Below are positions 6,972-13,209 of a stretch of 16,592 nucleotides of DNA, piece by piece; position 1 is the stretch's first letter; the number at the start of each line of letters is the position of its first letter. The notes beneath the pieces were generated by a model that was given only the letters and a program-made list of their open reading frames with translations, was not told the origin of the DNA and ran no database searches. The stretch spans positions 1 through 16,592 of the forward strand of contig JBEKVE010000064.1 of assembly GCA_049514335.1 (NCBI GenBank), given 5' to 3'. Both the position numbers and the translations under genes were made by a program. The stretch is from JBEKVE01 sp049514335. Lineage in GTDB: Bacteria > Actinomycetota > Acidimicrobiia > Acidimicrobiales > UBA8190.

Positions 6972-7682
6972 GTGGCGGAGCTGATCGACGCCGTCCCCGG
7001 CCGCGTGCTCGCCGTCTACGCCCATCCCGACGATCCCGACGTGTCGTGCGGCGGCACGCTGGCCCGGTGGGCACGGGCCGGGTCCGAGGTGCACGTGCTC
7101 ATCTGCACCAACGGCGACAAGGGCACCACCGACCCCGACGTCGACCCCGTGGTACTGGCCGCCGAGCGGACAAAAGAGGCAGCCGCCGCGGCGGCGGTGG
7201 TGGGACTGGCCGGCCAGCACTTCCTCGGGTACCCCGACGGCGCCCTCGTCGACGACGCCGAGTTCCGCGGCACCCTGGTGTCGTGGGTGCGCAGGGTCCA
7301 GCCCGTCACCGTCCTCGGTCCCGATCCGACCGCCGTGTTCTTCGGCGAGGACTACTTCAACCACCGTGACCACCGCACAACGGGGTTCGCCCTCCTCGAC
7401 GCCCTGTCGCCGGCCGCCGCCCTGCCGCACTACTTCCCCGAAGCCGGTCCGGCCTTCCAGGTGGAGACGGCCCTGTTGTCGGGCACGCTCGAGCCCACGG
7501 TCTGGGTCGATGTCACGTCGAGCATCGACGACAAGGCGGCCGCCGTTTCGTGTCACCGCAGCCAGTTCGCCGACGGCGGGGAATGGGCCGGGCGCGCCGT
7601 GCGGGACCGGGCCGCGCAGGACGGCCGGAGCGCCGGGGTGGCCTTTGCCGAGGGATTCCGCCGCCTACGGCTGGTGGGCTGA
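6972..7682 (+). CDS. PIG-L/LmbE-family zinc-dependent deacetylase
   Basis: 236 residues. The family removes acetyl groups from N-acetylglucosaminyl and related conjugates; MshB and Mca of mycothiol metabolism are actinobacterial members. Zinc-site motifs are AHPDD (H18, D21) and NHRDH (130–134), with GDKGT, FLGYPDG and a late CHRSQF motif between and after. No signal peptide, so it is cytosolic. The GTG start is 4 bases after the nrdR stop, and the frame upstream only shadows nrdR. I cannot tell the substrate: mycothiol metabolism, antibiotic detoxification or a sugar conjugate are all possible. Its place in an apparent SOS operon is the main clue. Confidence 0.88.
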   Translation: MAELIDAVPGRVLAVYAHPDDPDVSCGGTLARWARAGSEVHVLICTNGDKGTTDPDVDPVVLAAERTKEAAAAAAVVGLAGQHFLGYPDGALVDDAEFRGTLVSWVRRVQPVTVLGPDPTAVFFGEDYFNHRDHRTTGFALLDALSPAAALPHYFPEAGPAFQVETALLSGTLEPTVWVDVTSSIDDKAAAVSCHRSQFADGGEWAGRAVRDRAAQDGRSAGVAFAEGFRRLRLVG

Positions 7683-7707
7683 GCCCACGGTCGGTCCGGA
7701 ACCCGCG

Positions 7708-9078
7708 GTGTGCACCCCGAGCGCGCAGGACACAGACGCCTGCACGGTCCTCCACGTGGACATGGACGCCTTCTTCGCCGCCGTCGAGGTCCTCGACGAT
7801 CCCTCCCTGGCGGGCCGGCCCGTCATCGTGGGGGGCTCGGGGATGCGGGGGGTCGTGGCGTCGTGCACCTACGAGGCGCGCGCCTTCGGCATCCATTCGG
7901 CCATGTCGTCGGTGGAGGCCCGGCGACGGTGCCCCGATGCGGTGTTCGTGGACGGCCGCTTCGACCGCTACGCCGAGACGAGCGAGCGACTGCACGCCGT
8001 GCTGCACCGATTCTCGCCGGTGGTGGAGGGCATCGGCCTCGACGAGGCGTTCGTCGACGTGAGCGGCAGCCGCCGTCTGCTCGGCTCACCCCCCGTCATC
8101 GCCCATGCCGTGCGCGCCGCGGTGCGCGACGAGCTGCATCTCGACTGCGCGGTGGGGGTGGCGCGCAGCAAGCTGCTCGCCAAGTTGGCATCGCGCGCCG
8201 CGAAGCCCGTCCCCGCACCGGGCCGCCCCCGTCCCGGAGCCGGCGTCGTCGTGGTGGCGCCGTCCGACGAGCTCGCCTTCTTGCACCCACTCCCGGTGCG
8301 GGCCTTGTGGGGCGTGGGACCCGCCACCGCCCAGCGGCTCCAGGACCTGGGCGTGGCCACCGTGGGCGACCTGGCCCGCATCCCGCTCGACGTGCTGTGC
8401 CGCACGCTGGGGGCAGCCAACGGCCGGCACCTCGGCGCCCTGGCCCGGGGGGACGACCCCCGTCCGGTGGAGGCCAACCGCGAGACGAAGTCGGTGGGCC
8501 ACGAGGAGACCTTCGCCGTCGACCTTCGCAACCACCCCGAGCTCCACCGTCACCTCGTGCGCATGGCCGACGCGGTGGGGACCCGGTTGCAAGAGGCGCA
8601 CCTCCAGGGCCGCACCGTCACGGTGAAGGTGCGGTTCGCCGATCGAAGCACCATCACCCGCTCGCACTCCGTGGCGGCGCCGACCGATTCACCCCGGGCC
8701 ATCGGGGCGGTGGGGTCGGCCCTGCTCGAGGCCGTCGACGTGGTGCAGGGCGTCCGCCTCCTCGGGGTCTCGGTGTCGGGACTGGCCCGGGCCGCCACCA
8801 CGACCCACCAGCTGACGTTCGACCGGGACGAGGAGCCCGGCCCGGCCTCACCGGGGGAGGGAGCCGAAGCGGGGTCCGACGCCGCCCGTCCCCTGTCACC
8901 GGCCCACCCTGCCTGGGACGAGGTCGAGGCGGCCGTGTCTGCGGTCCGGGCCCGCTACGGGCACGCCTCGGTGGGGCCCGCCGCCCTGGTCGACCGGGAC
9001 GGCCTGCGGGTGAAGGAGCGGGGCGACCGGCAGTGGGGCCCGGCCGCCCCCGACGAGCCCGACGGTCACCCGACGTGA
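7708..9078 (+). CDS. dinB: DNA polymerase IV (Y-family translesion polymerase)
   Basis: 456 residues. Extends DNA past lesions with low fidelity. The palm motif HVDMDAFFA carries metal-binding D18, with D20 beside it; the second site is D112/E113 in GIGLDEAFVDVSG. CTYEARAFGI, VGVARSKLLAKLAS and a helix-hairpin-helix thumb (ALWGVGPATAQRLQDLGV) follow, then a little-finger domain. The C-terminal tail has the actinobacterial AVRARYGHASVGPAAL segment and may hold the clamp-binding peptide. GTG 7708 is the only reasonable start between the preceding stop and the catalytic motif. It starts 25 bases after the deacetylase gene with no SOS box of its own, so it is probably expressed from the promoter at 5901. 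Confidence 0.95.
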   Translation: MCTPSAQDTDACTVLHVDMDAFFAAVEVLDDPSLAGRPVIVGGSGMRGVVASCTYEARAFGIHSAMSSVEARRRCPDAVFVDGRFDRYAETSERLHAVLHRFSPVVEGIGLDEAFVDVSGSRRLLGSPPVIAHAVRAAVRDELHLDCAVGVARSKLLAKLASRAAKPVPAPGRPRPGAGVVVVAPSDELAFLHPLPVRALWGVGPATAQRLQDLGVATVGDLARIPLDVLCRTLGAANGRHLGALARGDDPRPVEANRETKSVGHEETFAVDLRNHPELHRHLVRMADAVGTRLQEAHLQGRTVTVKVRFADRSTITRSHSVAAPTDSPRAIGAVGSALLEAVDVVQGVRLLGVSVSGLARAATTTHQLTFDRDEEPGPASPGEGAEAGSDAARPLSPAHPAWDEVEAAVSAVRARYGHASVGPAALVDRDGLRVKERGDRQWGPAAPDEPDGHPT

Positions 9079-9083
9079 GCACG

Positions 9084-9095
9084 CCGGGGCCCCGG
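9084..9095. terminator. GC palindrome after dinB
   Basis: CCGGGGCCCCGG is a perfect 12-bp palindrome 6 bases after the dinB stop. It could help end the SOS operon transcript. There is no T-tract, so the call is weak. Confidence 0.25.
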
Positions 9096-9176
9096 GGCTG
9101 CCCCCAGACCCCCCACCCGGGATCCGTCGATACCCTGCCACCAGGTGTTTGTCGGCCCGGAGCCCGTTGCGAAAGA

Positions 9177-9190
9177 AACCGGTAACCGGT
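9177..9190 (+). repeat. Direct repeat AACCGGT x2 upstream of the DUF3040 promoter
   Basis: Two adjacent AACCGGT copies, each containing the palindrome ACCGGT, end 9 bases before the -35. This looks like an operator or activator site; no regulator is evident. Confidence 0.4.
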
Positions 9191-9199
9191 GGGGCGCCG

Positions 9200-9228
9200 T
9201 TGTCTTAGCGCGCGTCCGTGCCTAAGAT
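9200..9228 (+). promoter_or_regulatory. Probable promoter of the DUF3040 gene and downstream unit
   Basis: TTGTCT (9200–9205) and TAAGAT (9223–9228) are separated by 17 bases. The start expected near 9235 leaves a ~40-base leader before GTG 9275 and excludes the upstream in-frame GTG at 9218. Confidence 0.6.
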
Positions 9229-9274
9229 TGCTTCGCGCACGTCACGTCGAACTGACAGTGGGAAGGGGGTGAGC

Positions 9275-9649
9275 GTGCCACTCTCCGAGCACGAACAGCG
9301 AGTCCTGCACGAGTTGGAGCAGGCGCTGTACCAACACGACCCGGCATTCGCCGATCGCGTGCGCTCGGAGAGCGTGTACCGCTTCGCCGGCCGCTACATG
9401 AAGTGGTCCGTGCTCGGCTTCGTGGTCGGCCTGGCGGTGATGCTCGCTTTCTTCACCACCAACGTCTTCCTCGGCTTCCTGGGCGTGCTCATCATGTTCG
9501 GCTCGCTCGTGACGTTCTGGACCAACGTGCGGCGCATGGGCAAGGCCAGTCTCGAGGACATCGGGCGTTCGCTGCGCACGGACGGCATCGGCAACGCCCT
9601 CAGCGACAGTCGGACGTGGCTGCGCGACCGCTTCCGTCGCAACAAGTAA
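9275..9649 (+). CDS. DUF3040 two-helix membrane protein
   Basis: 124 residues. The N-terminus MPLSEHEQRVLHELEQAL is the DUF3040 signature. Two membrane helices (about 44–62 and 64–82) are joined by a very short turn, so both ends probably face the cytosol; the C-terminal tail is basic (RDRFRRNK). The function is unknown; the family is actinobacterial and often lies near mraZ, as with Rv2169c. GTG 9275 is chosen over GTG 9218 and GTG 9269 because it follows GGGAAGGGGG at suitable spacing and gives the canonical N-terminus. The promoter is well placed upstream. Confidence 0.88.
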   Translation: MPLSEHEQRVLHELEQALYQHDPAFADRVRSESVYRFAGRYMKWSVLGFVVGLAVMLAFFTTNVFLGFLGVLIMFGSLVTFWTNVRRMGKASLEDIGRSLRTDGIGNALSDSRTWLRDRFRRNK

Positions 9650-9660
9650 CAGCGGGCCGG

Positions 9661-9676
9661 GGCACGAGCCCGTGCC
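9661..9676 (+). terminator. Hairpin after the DUF3040 gene
   Basis: GGCACG and CGTGCC form a 6-bp stem with a 4-base loop, 11 bases after the stop. There is no T-tract. It could attenuate readthrough into the ROK gene or protect the upstream mRNA end. Confidence 0.3.
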
Positions 9677-9719
9677 GGTGGCGGGGCCCGAGGACGGCCC
9701 GGCGGTAGCGTGCGGTTCC

Positions 9720-10601
9720 GTGGAGCTGTGCCTTGCCATCGACATCGGGGGCACGAAGCTGGCCGCAGGTCTCGTGTCGAGAGATGGCGAGTTGATCGGG
9801 GACCGGCGGGTGCCCACCCCCACCACCGACGATCCGGCCGTCCTCTTCGACGAGTTGTCCCGATTGATCGAGGCCGTGCTCGGCGCCGCGCCCGCCGCCC
9901 CCGTGGTGTGCGGGCTGGGGTGCGGGGGACCGATGGACCTCGTGCACGGGACGGTGTCACCGCTCAACATCCCGGCCTGGCGTGCCTTTCCCCTGCGATC
10001 GCAGGTGGCGCGGCTCACCGGGCTGCCGGTGACCATGGACAACGACGCCAAGGCCTTTGCGCTCGCCGAGGGGTGGACGGGTGCAGCGCGCCACTGCCGC
10101 GACTACATGGCCATGGTGGTGTCCACCGGCGTGGGCGGGGGCGTCGTCGTCGACGGTCGCCTCCTGCACGGCGCGTCGGGAAACGCCGGGCACGTGGGCC
10201 ACATGAACGTCGAGCCCGACGGCCGGCTGTGCGCGTGCGGGGCGCGGGGTTGTCTCGAGGCCGAGGCCTCGGGGACAGCCATCGCATCGGTGACCGGACA
10301 CCCGGCGCGCCAGGCGCCGGTCGACGTGGTGCAGCGCACGGGACGTCTCGTGGGCCGGGCCGTGGCGTCGGTCGTCAGCTTGCTCGACATCCGCCTGGCG
10401 GTGGTGGGGGGGTCGGTCGCCCTCGGATTCGGTGCCCCGTTCCTCTCCGCCGCCAACGAGGAGCTGCACGCCCGCGCCCGGCTGTCGTTCGCCGCCGGCG
10501 CCCGCATCGTGGCGTCGGGGCTCGGCACGGCGGGACCCCTGGTGGGTGCGGGAGCCCTCGGCTGGCAGACCCCGGCGCGCGGACTGGTGCCGACCCCGTG
10601 A
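9720..10601 (+). CDS. ROK-family sugar kinase, glucokinase-like
   Basis: 293 residues. Probably phosphorylates glucose or a related sugar with ATP in the cytosol. The phosphate-binding motif AIDIGGTK is at 6–13, the catalytic aspartate D109 is in DNDAK, STGVGGG is the second phosphate motif, and the ROK zinc site is H161 with C171, C173 and C178 (LCACGARGCLEA). No DNA-binding domain is present, so it is a kinase and not a ROK repressor. GTG 9720 places DIGGTK at the usual position; GTG 9672 is open in frame but would add a low-complexity leader and lies in a hairpin. The stop overlaps the next gene in GTGA. The sugar specificity cannot be read. Confidence 0.88.
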   Translation: MELCLAIDIGGTKLAAGLVSRDGELIGDRRVPTPTTDDPAVLFDELSRLIEAVLGAAPAAPVVCGLGCGGPMDLVHGTVSPLNIPAWRAFPLRSQVARLTGLPVTMDNDAKAFALAEGWTGAARHCRDYMAMVVSTGVGGGVVVDGRLLHGASGNAGHVGHMNVEPDGRLCACGARGCLEAEASGTAIASVTGHPARQAPVDVVQRTGRLVGRAVASVVSLLDIRLAVVGGSVALGFGAPFLSAANEELHARARLSFAAGARIVASGLGTAGPLVGAGALGWQTPARGLVPTP

Positions 10602-10894
10602 GCGACGCCGGCGTCGCACCCACACCCCCGCCCCCCTCGCCGGGCGCGCTGCTCGGGGCCGCCGTGGCGGTGGGGGTGCGGCCCTGGTTGTGGCCGGCGG
10701 CGGTGGCCGAGGTGGCGCGGCTCGCCCCACCCCGGTGGTGGCGCCGGTGGCCCCCGGTGCCGCTGCCCGACGGCGCCCTGTGGCGCTTCCGCATGGAGAC
10801 TGCCTACGGCGGGTCGGGCGACGCCACGCCGAGCGCCGAGGACGTCGTGTCCTTCGTCGCCTGGTGCGGTGCCATGCGACGCTGGGGGCGCTAG
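10598..10894 (+). CDS. Small protein of unknown function
   Basis: 98 residues; I do not recognise a named family. A Pro-rich N-terminus (PTPPPPSP) leads into a hydrophobic Ala/Val/Leu/Trp stretch (about 17–45), too interrupted by Pro and Arg for a confident membrane helix. A Trp/Arg-rich section (WWRRW) and a better-defined end follow, with LWRFRMETAYGG, then SAEDVVSFVAWCGAMRRW. The start is supported by the GTGA overlap with the ROK kinase stop. Many Trp residues (8) for its size and the compact C-terminal motif suggest a real folded protein rather than a chance frame. The next gene is 76 bases downstream. Confidence 0.72.
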   Translation: MSDAGVAPTPPPPSPGALLGAAVAVGVRPWLWPAAVAEVARLAPPRWWRRWPPVPLPDGALWRFRMETAYGGSGDATPSAEDVVSFVAWCGAMRRWGR

Positions 10895-10970
10895 GCGGCG
10901 GGCACGGGTCGAGAGACGCACCCCGCCCGTTGCCCGGGCGCGAACCGGAGCCGGGGGTACCCTTTCGGTG

Positions 10971-11513
10971 ATGTTGGTGGGGGACCGGGGTGCCGGTGCC
11001 AGAGGGGTGGGTCGTGCGCTCGTCCTCAACGCCACCTTCGAGCCTCTGGGCCTCGTGTCGACGCGCCGGGCCTTGCTCCTCGTCCTTGCCACCAAGGCGG
11101 AGCTGGTCCACGCCACCGAGGCCGTCTTCCGGTCCGAGCGCAGCGCCTTCCCCGAGCCGTCGGTGGTCCGCCTGGCGCGCTACGTCCGGGTGCCGCACGA
11201 CCGCACGGTGGCGGTGAACCGGCGGACGGTCTTCGCCCGCGACGGCCACCGCTGCCAGTACTGCGGGCTGGCGGCCGAGAGCATCGACCACGTCATGCCC
11301 CGCAGCCGCGGCGGTCTGCACGCCTGGGACAACGTGGTCGCCGCCTGCCGGCGGTGCAACACCCGCAAGGAGGACCGTCTGCCTCACGAGGTGGGACTGG
11401 TCCTGCACACGCAGCCGAGCGCGCCGCGCCAGAAGGTGTGGTTGCTCGCCATGAGCGGCGGGGCACGCGACGAGTGGGCCCCGTATCTGCGCGAGCAGTC
11501 CCTGACGGCGTGA
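10971..11513 (+). CDS. HNH endonuclease-like protein
   Basis: 180 residues. An N-terminal domain of unknown role (RALVLNATFEPLGLVSTRRAL … RLARYVRVP) precedes an HNH domain: structural zinc pairs C95/C98 (CQYC) and C126/C129 (CRRC), D106-H107 in SIDHVMPRSRGG, and N130 after the last Cys. The motif looks intact, so metal-dependent DNA cleavage is possible, but members of this stand-alone chromosomal type are widespread in actinobacteria with no settled function. ATG 10971 is chosen; GTG 10968 and GTG 11007 are alternatives. Its stop overlaps the next gene in GTGA. Nothing nearby suggests a phage or intron context. Confidence 0.87.
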   Translation: MLVGDRGAGARGVGRALVLNATFEPLGLVSTRRALLLVLATKAELVHATEAVFRSERSAFPEPSVVRLARYVRVPHDRTVAVNRRTVFARDGHRCQYCGLAAESIDHVMPRSRGGLHAWDNVVAACRRCNTRKEDRLPHEVGLVLHTQPSAPRQKVWLLAMSGGARDEWAPYLREQSLTA

Positions 11514-12238
11514 GCACCGCCCCCCGGGGCGGCTGGGCGTTCGAGCACCGCGTCGCAACGGCCGGGGAGCTGCACGAGCCGTGGCCGGGCGATCCCACCG
11601 GCGCCGGGGTCGATCGTATGGCCGCGTTGTGCACCGTCACGCGTCCTGCGATCGTGCTCGGGAGCACGCAGCAGCGCACCACGGTCGACACGGCGCGTGC
11701 CGCCGCGCTCGGCATCGACGTGACGCGCCGGGGCTCGGGCGGCGGCGCCGTCCTCGTTGCCCCCGGTGCCCAGGTGTGGTTCGACGCCTGGATCTCACGC
11801 CACGACGTGTTGTGGGAGGACGACGTGCTCCGGTCTTCGGCATGGCTGGGCCGACTGTGGGCGCGGGTCCTCGAGGCGCTGGGGATGCACAACGCAGACG
11901 TCCACGTCGGGCGCGCCGCCGCCGATGCGTCGTCGCGCCTCGTGTGCTTCGCCGGGCTCGGCCCCGGGGAGCTCAGCACCGGAGGAGTGAAGGTCGTGGG
12001 CGTGTCGCAGCGTCGCACGCGCCACGGGGCGCGCTTCAGCTCGGTGGCGATGGTGTCGTGGGACCCCGCCGCTGTCGTCGACCTGCTGGCACCGGCGGCA
12101 CGCGGGGTGCTCGGACCGGCCGACCGCCTGGCCGCATCGGCCACAGGGCTGCGCCACGCGCTGCCGTCGTTGGCTCGTCACACCGACGAGGGGATCGTGT
12201 CGCTCGTCGGCAACGCACTGCTCGACGCGCTGCGCTGA
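11510..12238 (+). CDS. Lipoate–protein ligase family protein (BPL/LplA/LipB fold)
   Basis: 242 residues. The family attaches lipoyl, biotinyl or octanoyl groups to carrier-domain lysines. Characteristic motifs are RRGSGGGAV (from 73), forming the substrate loop, and GGVKVVGVSQRR, whose K161 is the conserved lysine contacting the acyl-adenylate carbonyl. The N-terminal part is short and lacks a recognisable LplA accessory domain, so it could be a non-canonical ligase or an octanoyltransferase-like member. GTG overlaps the HNH gene stop, suggesting coupling, although no functional link is obvious. The stop codon lies in a 44-bp tandem repeat. The fold is clear; substrate and activity are not. 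Confidence 0.8.
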   Translation: MSTAPRGGWAFEHRVATAGELHEPWPGDPTGAGVDRMAALCTVTRPAIVLGSTQQRTTVDTARAAALGIDVTRRGSGGGAVLVAPGAQVWFDAWISRHDVLWEDDVLRSSAWLGRLWARVLEALGMHNADVHVGRAAADASSRLVCFAGLGPGELSTGGVKVVGVSQRRTRHGARFSSVAMVSWDPAAVVDLLAPAARGVLGPADRLAASATGLRHALPSLARHTDEGIVSLVGNALLDALR

Positions 12239-12326
12239 CGCGCACGTCGTCGTCGGTTCCACGCCGCCGCACCACGCGCTGACGCGCACGTCGTCGTCGG
12301 TTCCACGCCGCTGCACCACGCGCTGA
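12232..12326. repeat. 44-bp tandem duplication over a stop codon
   Basis: Two 44-bp copies (12232–12275 and 12276–12319) differ at one base (GCCGCCGC against GCCGCTGC). Seven bases of a third copy (GCGCTGA) follow. The first copy starts inside the last codons of the lipoate-ligase gene and includes its TGA. TGAs at 12236, 12280 and 12324 cover all three frames, as in the dapE repeat. Confidence 0.93.
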
Positions 12327-12471
12327 GGGGCGCGCCCCGAGCCATGGCCCGAGCCCGCCATTCGCCGCGTCCGGCGGGGGTGGGGCTGACCCGGCGGTGC
12401 CGACGAGGCGCACGACGGCGGTCCCTCGGCGTGTCCCCGAACCCGGCGCCCGCCCCATCCTGCCGACCGGG

Positions 12472-12551
12472 TGGGACGTGGAAGGAGGTGGGGGAGAAGA
12501 TTGACCTGTGGGGTGAGGGGGTCTAAAGTGGCGCGAAGTGGAGTAAAGGGG
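12472..12551 (+). promoter_or_regulatory. 10-bp-phased GTGG array, probable MraZ boxes
   Basis: GTGG or GGGG occurs at 12478, 12488, 12508, 12518, 12528, 12538 and 12548; only 12498 breaks the 10-bp register. The last three units (TAAAGTGG, CGAAGTGG, TAAAGGGG) are the most alike and resemble the TGGG/AAAGTG direct repeats bound by MraZ in other bacteria. They overlap the -10 and early leader, fitting autorepression of the mraZ operon. Confidence 0.65.
12501..12529 (+). promoter_or_regulatory. Promoter of the mraZ division cluster
   Basis: TTGACC (12501–12506) and TAAAGT (12524–12529) with a 17-base spacer make the best-formed promoter in the window apart from its SOS counterpart. The start expected near 12536 gives a ~60-base leader to the mraZ GTG. 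Confidence 0.75.
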
Positions 12552-12594
12552 AGGAGCCCGCGATGCGGGGGGAGCGGCGTGGGAGCTCAAATCG

Positions 12595-13014
12595 GTGGCA
12601 CGGTTCTTCGGGACGTACGAGCATTCGCTCGACAGCAAGGGGCGGGTCATCCTGCCGTCCAAATTCCGGGCCGCCTTCGAGCAGGGCGGCTATCTCACCG
12701 AGGCCCGAGACGGGTGCCTGGCGCTGTGGACTCCGGAGGAGTTCGAGCGGCAGATGGAAGAGATGCAGGAGCAGGCGGCCGCCAGCCGGGCCAACCGCAA
12801 CATGGCGCGGTTCTGGGCGTCGGCCAGTCGCGAGCTGGAGGTCGACCGTCAGGGCCGGATGGTGCTGCCGGCCCGGATGCGCGAGTACGCCGAGCTCGAG
12901 ACCGAAGTGGTCGTGGTGGGGGTCATCGACCGGGTGGAGCTGTGGAACCCGGCGCGCTGGCAGGAAAAGGTCGGACCCGAGGAGCAACGCCTGACCGAGG
13001 GGGCCGACGACTGA
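12595..13014 (+). CDS. mraZ: Transcriptional regulator MraZ
   Basis: 139 residues. An AbrB/SpoVT-like DNA-binding protein that represses its own division/cell-wall operon and forms ring oligomers. Two tandem MraZ domains are visible, with the DxxGR signature in each: DSKGRVILPSKFR at 13–25 and DRQGRMVLPARMR at 84–96. A helical, Glu/Gln-rich connector lies between them (about 47–68). The length is normal for the family. The GTG at 12595 follows GGGAG by 9 bases and gives the canonical ARFFGTYEHSLD start. Probable binding sites lie just upstream. rsmH follows after an unusually long 191-base spacer. Confidence 0.96.
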   Translation: MARFFGTYEHSLDSKGRVILPSKFRAAFEQGGYLTEARDGCLALWTPEEFERQMEEMQEQAAASRANRNMARFWASASRELEVDRQGRMVLPARMREYAELETEVVVVGVIDRVELWNPARWQEKVGPEEQRLTEGADD

Positions 13015-13095
13015 CCCCGGGTACGGCCGAACAGAGCAACAGGAAAGGACCACGCAACACGCAGACGACCGTCACGGCACACGACGACACCAGGT

Positions 13096-13209
13096 GCATG
13101 CGCAGCCCCTCGGCTGGTTCGGTGGAAGACTCCTCCTCCGCCCGCTTCCAACCGAGTCGCAGGAGCAACCCTCCCGACGGCATCCCGCCAGTCGAGGGGC
13201 TGCGGATGC
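13096..13209 (+). promoter_or_regulatory. Candidate structured RNA leader sequestering the rsmH start
   Basis: P1: 13101–13117 pairs with 13188–13204 over 17 continuous bp (one G·U). After one G·G mismatch, 13096–13099 pairs with 13206–13209, including the rsmH ATG. The 3' arm contains the GAGGGG Shine-Dalgarno (13194–13199). P2: 13118–13128 pairs with 13145–13156 (one bulged A, 13151), with a CU-rich 16-base loop. P3: GGAG (13162–13165) pairs with CTCC (13171–13174). Together they make a plausible three-way junction. A conserved mraW-leader RNA motif has been described in actinobacteria; I cannot tell whether this is a member. Confidence 0.6.

Larger units (their letters stand above)
12239..12594. 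other. 356-bp intergenic region before mraZ
   Basis: It contains the tandem duplication (to 12326), then a perfect palindrome GGGGCGCGCCCC (12327–12338) that may mark the end of the upstream transcript. About 130 bases (12340–12470) follow in which I see no gene or convincing signal. The rest is the phased GTGG array, the mraZ promoter and its leader. Confidence 0.7.

Noticed and set aside
9218..9274. GTG 9218 as the start of the DUF3040 protein
   Set aside because: It overlaps the predicted -10 region, and the extra residues are not family-like. GTG 9275 gives the canonical MPLSEHEQ start after a strong ribosome site.
12327..12338. Palindrome GGGGCGCGCCCC as an intrinsic terminator
   Set aside because: As a hairpin it has only four pairs around a CGCG loop and no T-tract. 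Listed only as part of the intergenic description.
12482..12503. Near-perfect Shine-Dalgarno AAGGAGGTG followed by TTG at 12501, as if a leader peptide started there
   Set aside because: The TTG is part of the -35 hexamer and lies upstream of the predicted transcript start. The purines are better explained as part of the phased G-rich array.
13040..13095. A/C-rich spacer after mraZ as a small gene or sRNA
   Set aside because: No start with a ribosome site, no hairpin with a T-tract and no promoter were seen. It looks like an unstructured leader before the rsmH stem.
12471..13205. Plus-strand frame open from 12471 through mraZ into rsmH, suggesting an N-terminally extended RsmH
   Set aside because: Most of it shadows mraZ in another frame and has Arg/Gly-rich composition. 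RsmH conservation begins at MPQVYPHEPV, and ATG 13206 has a good Shine-Dalgarno.
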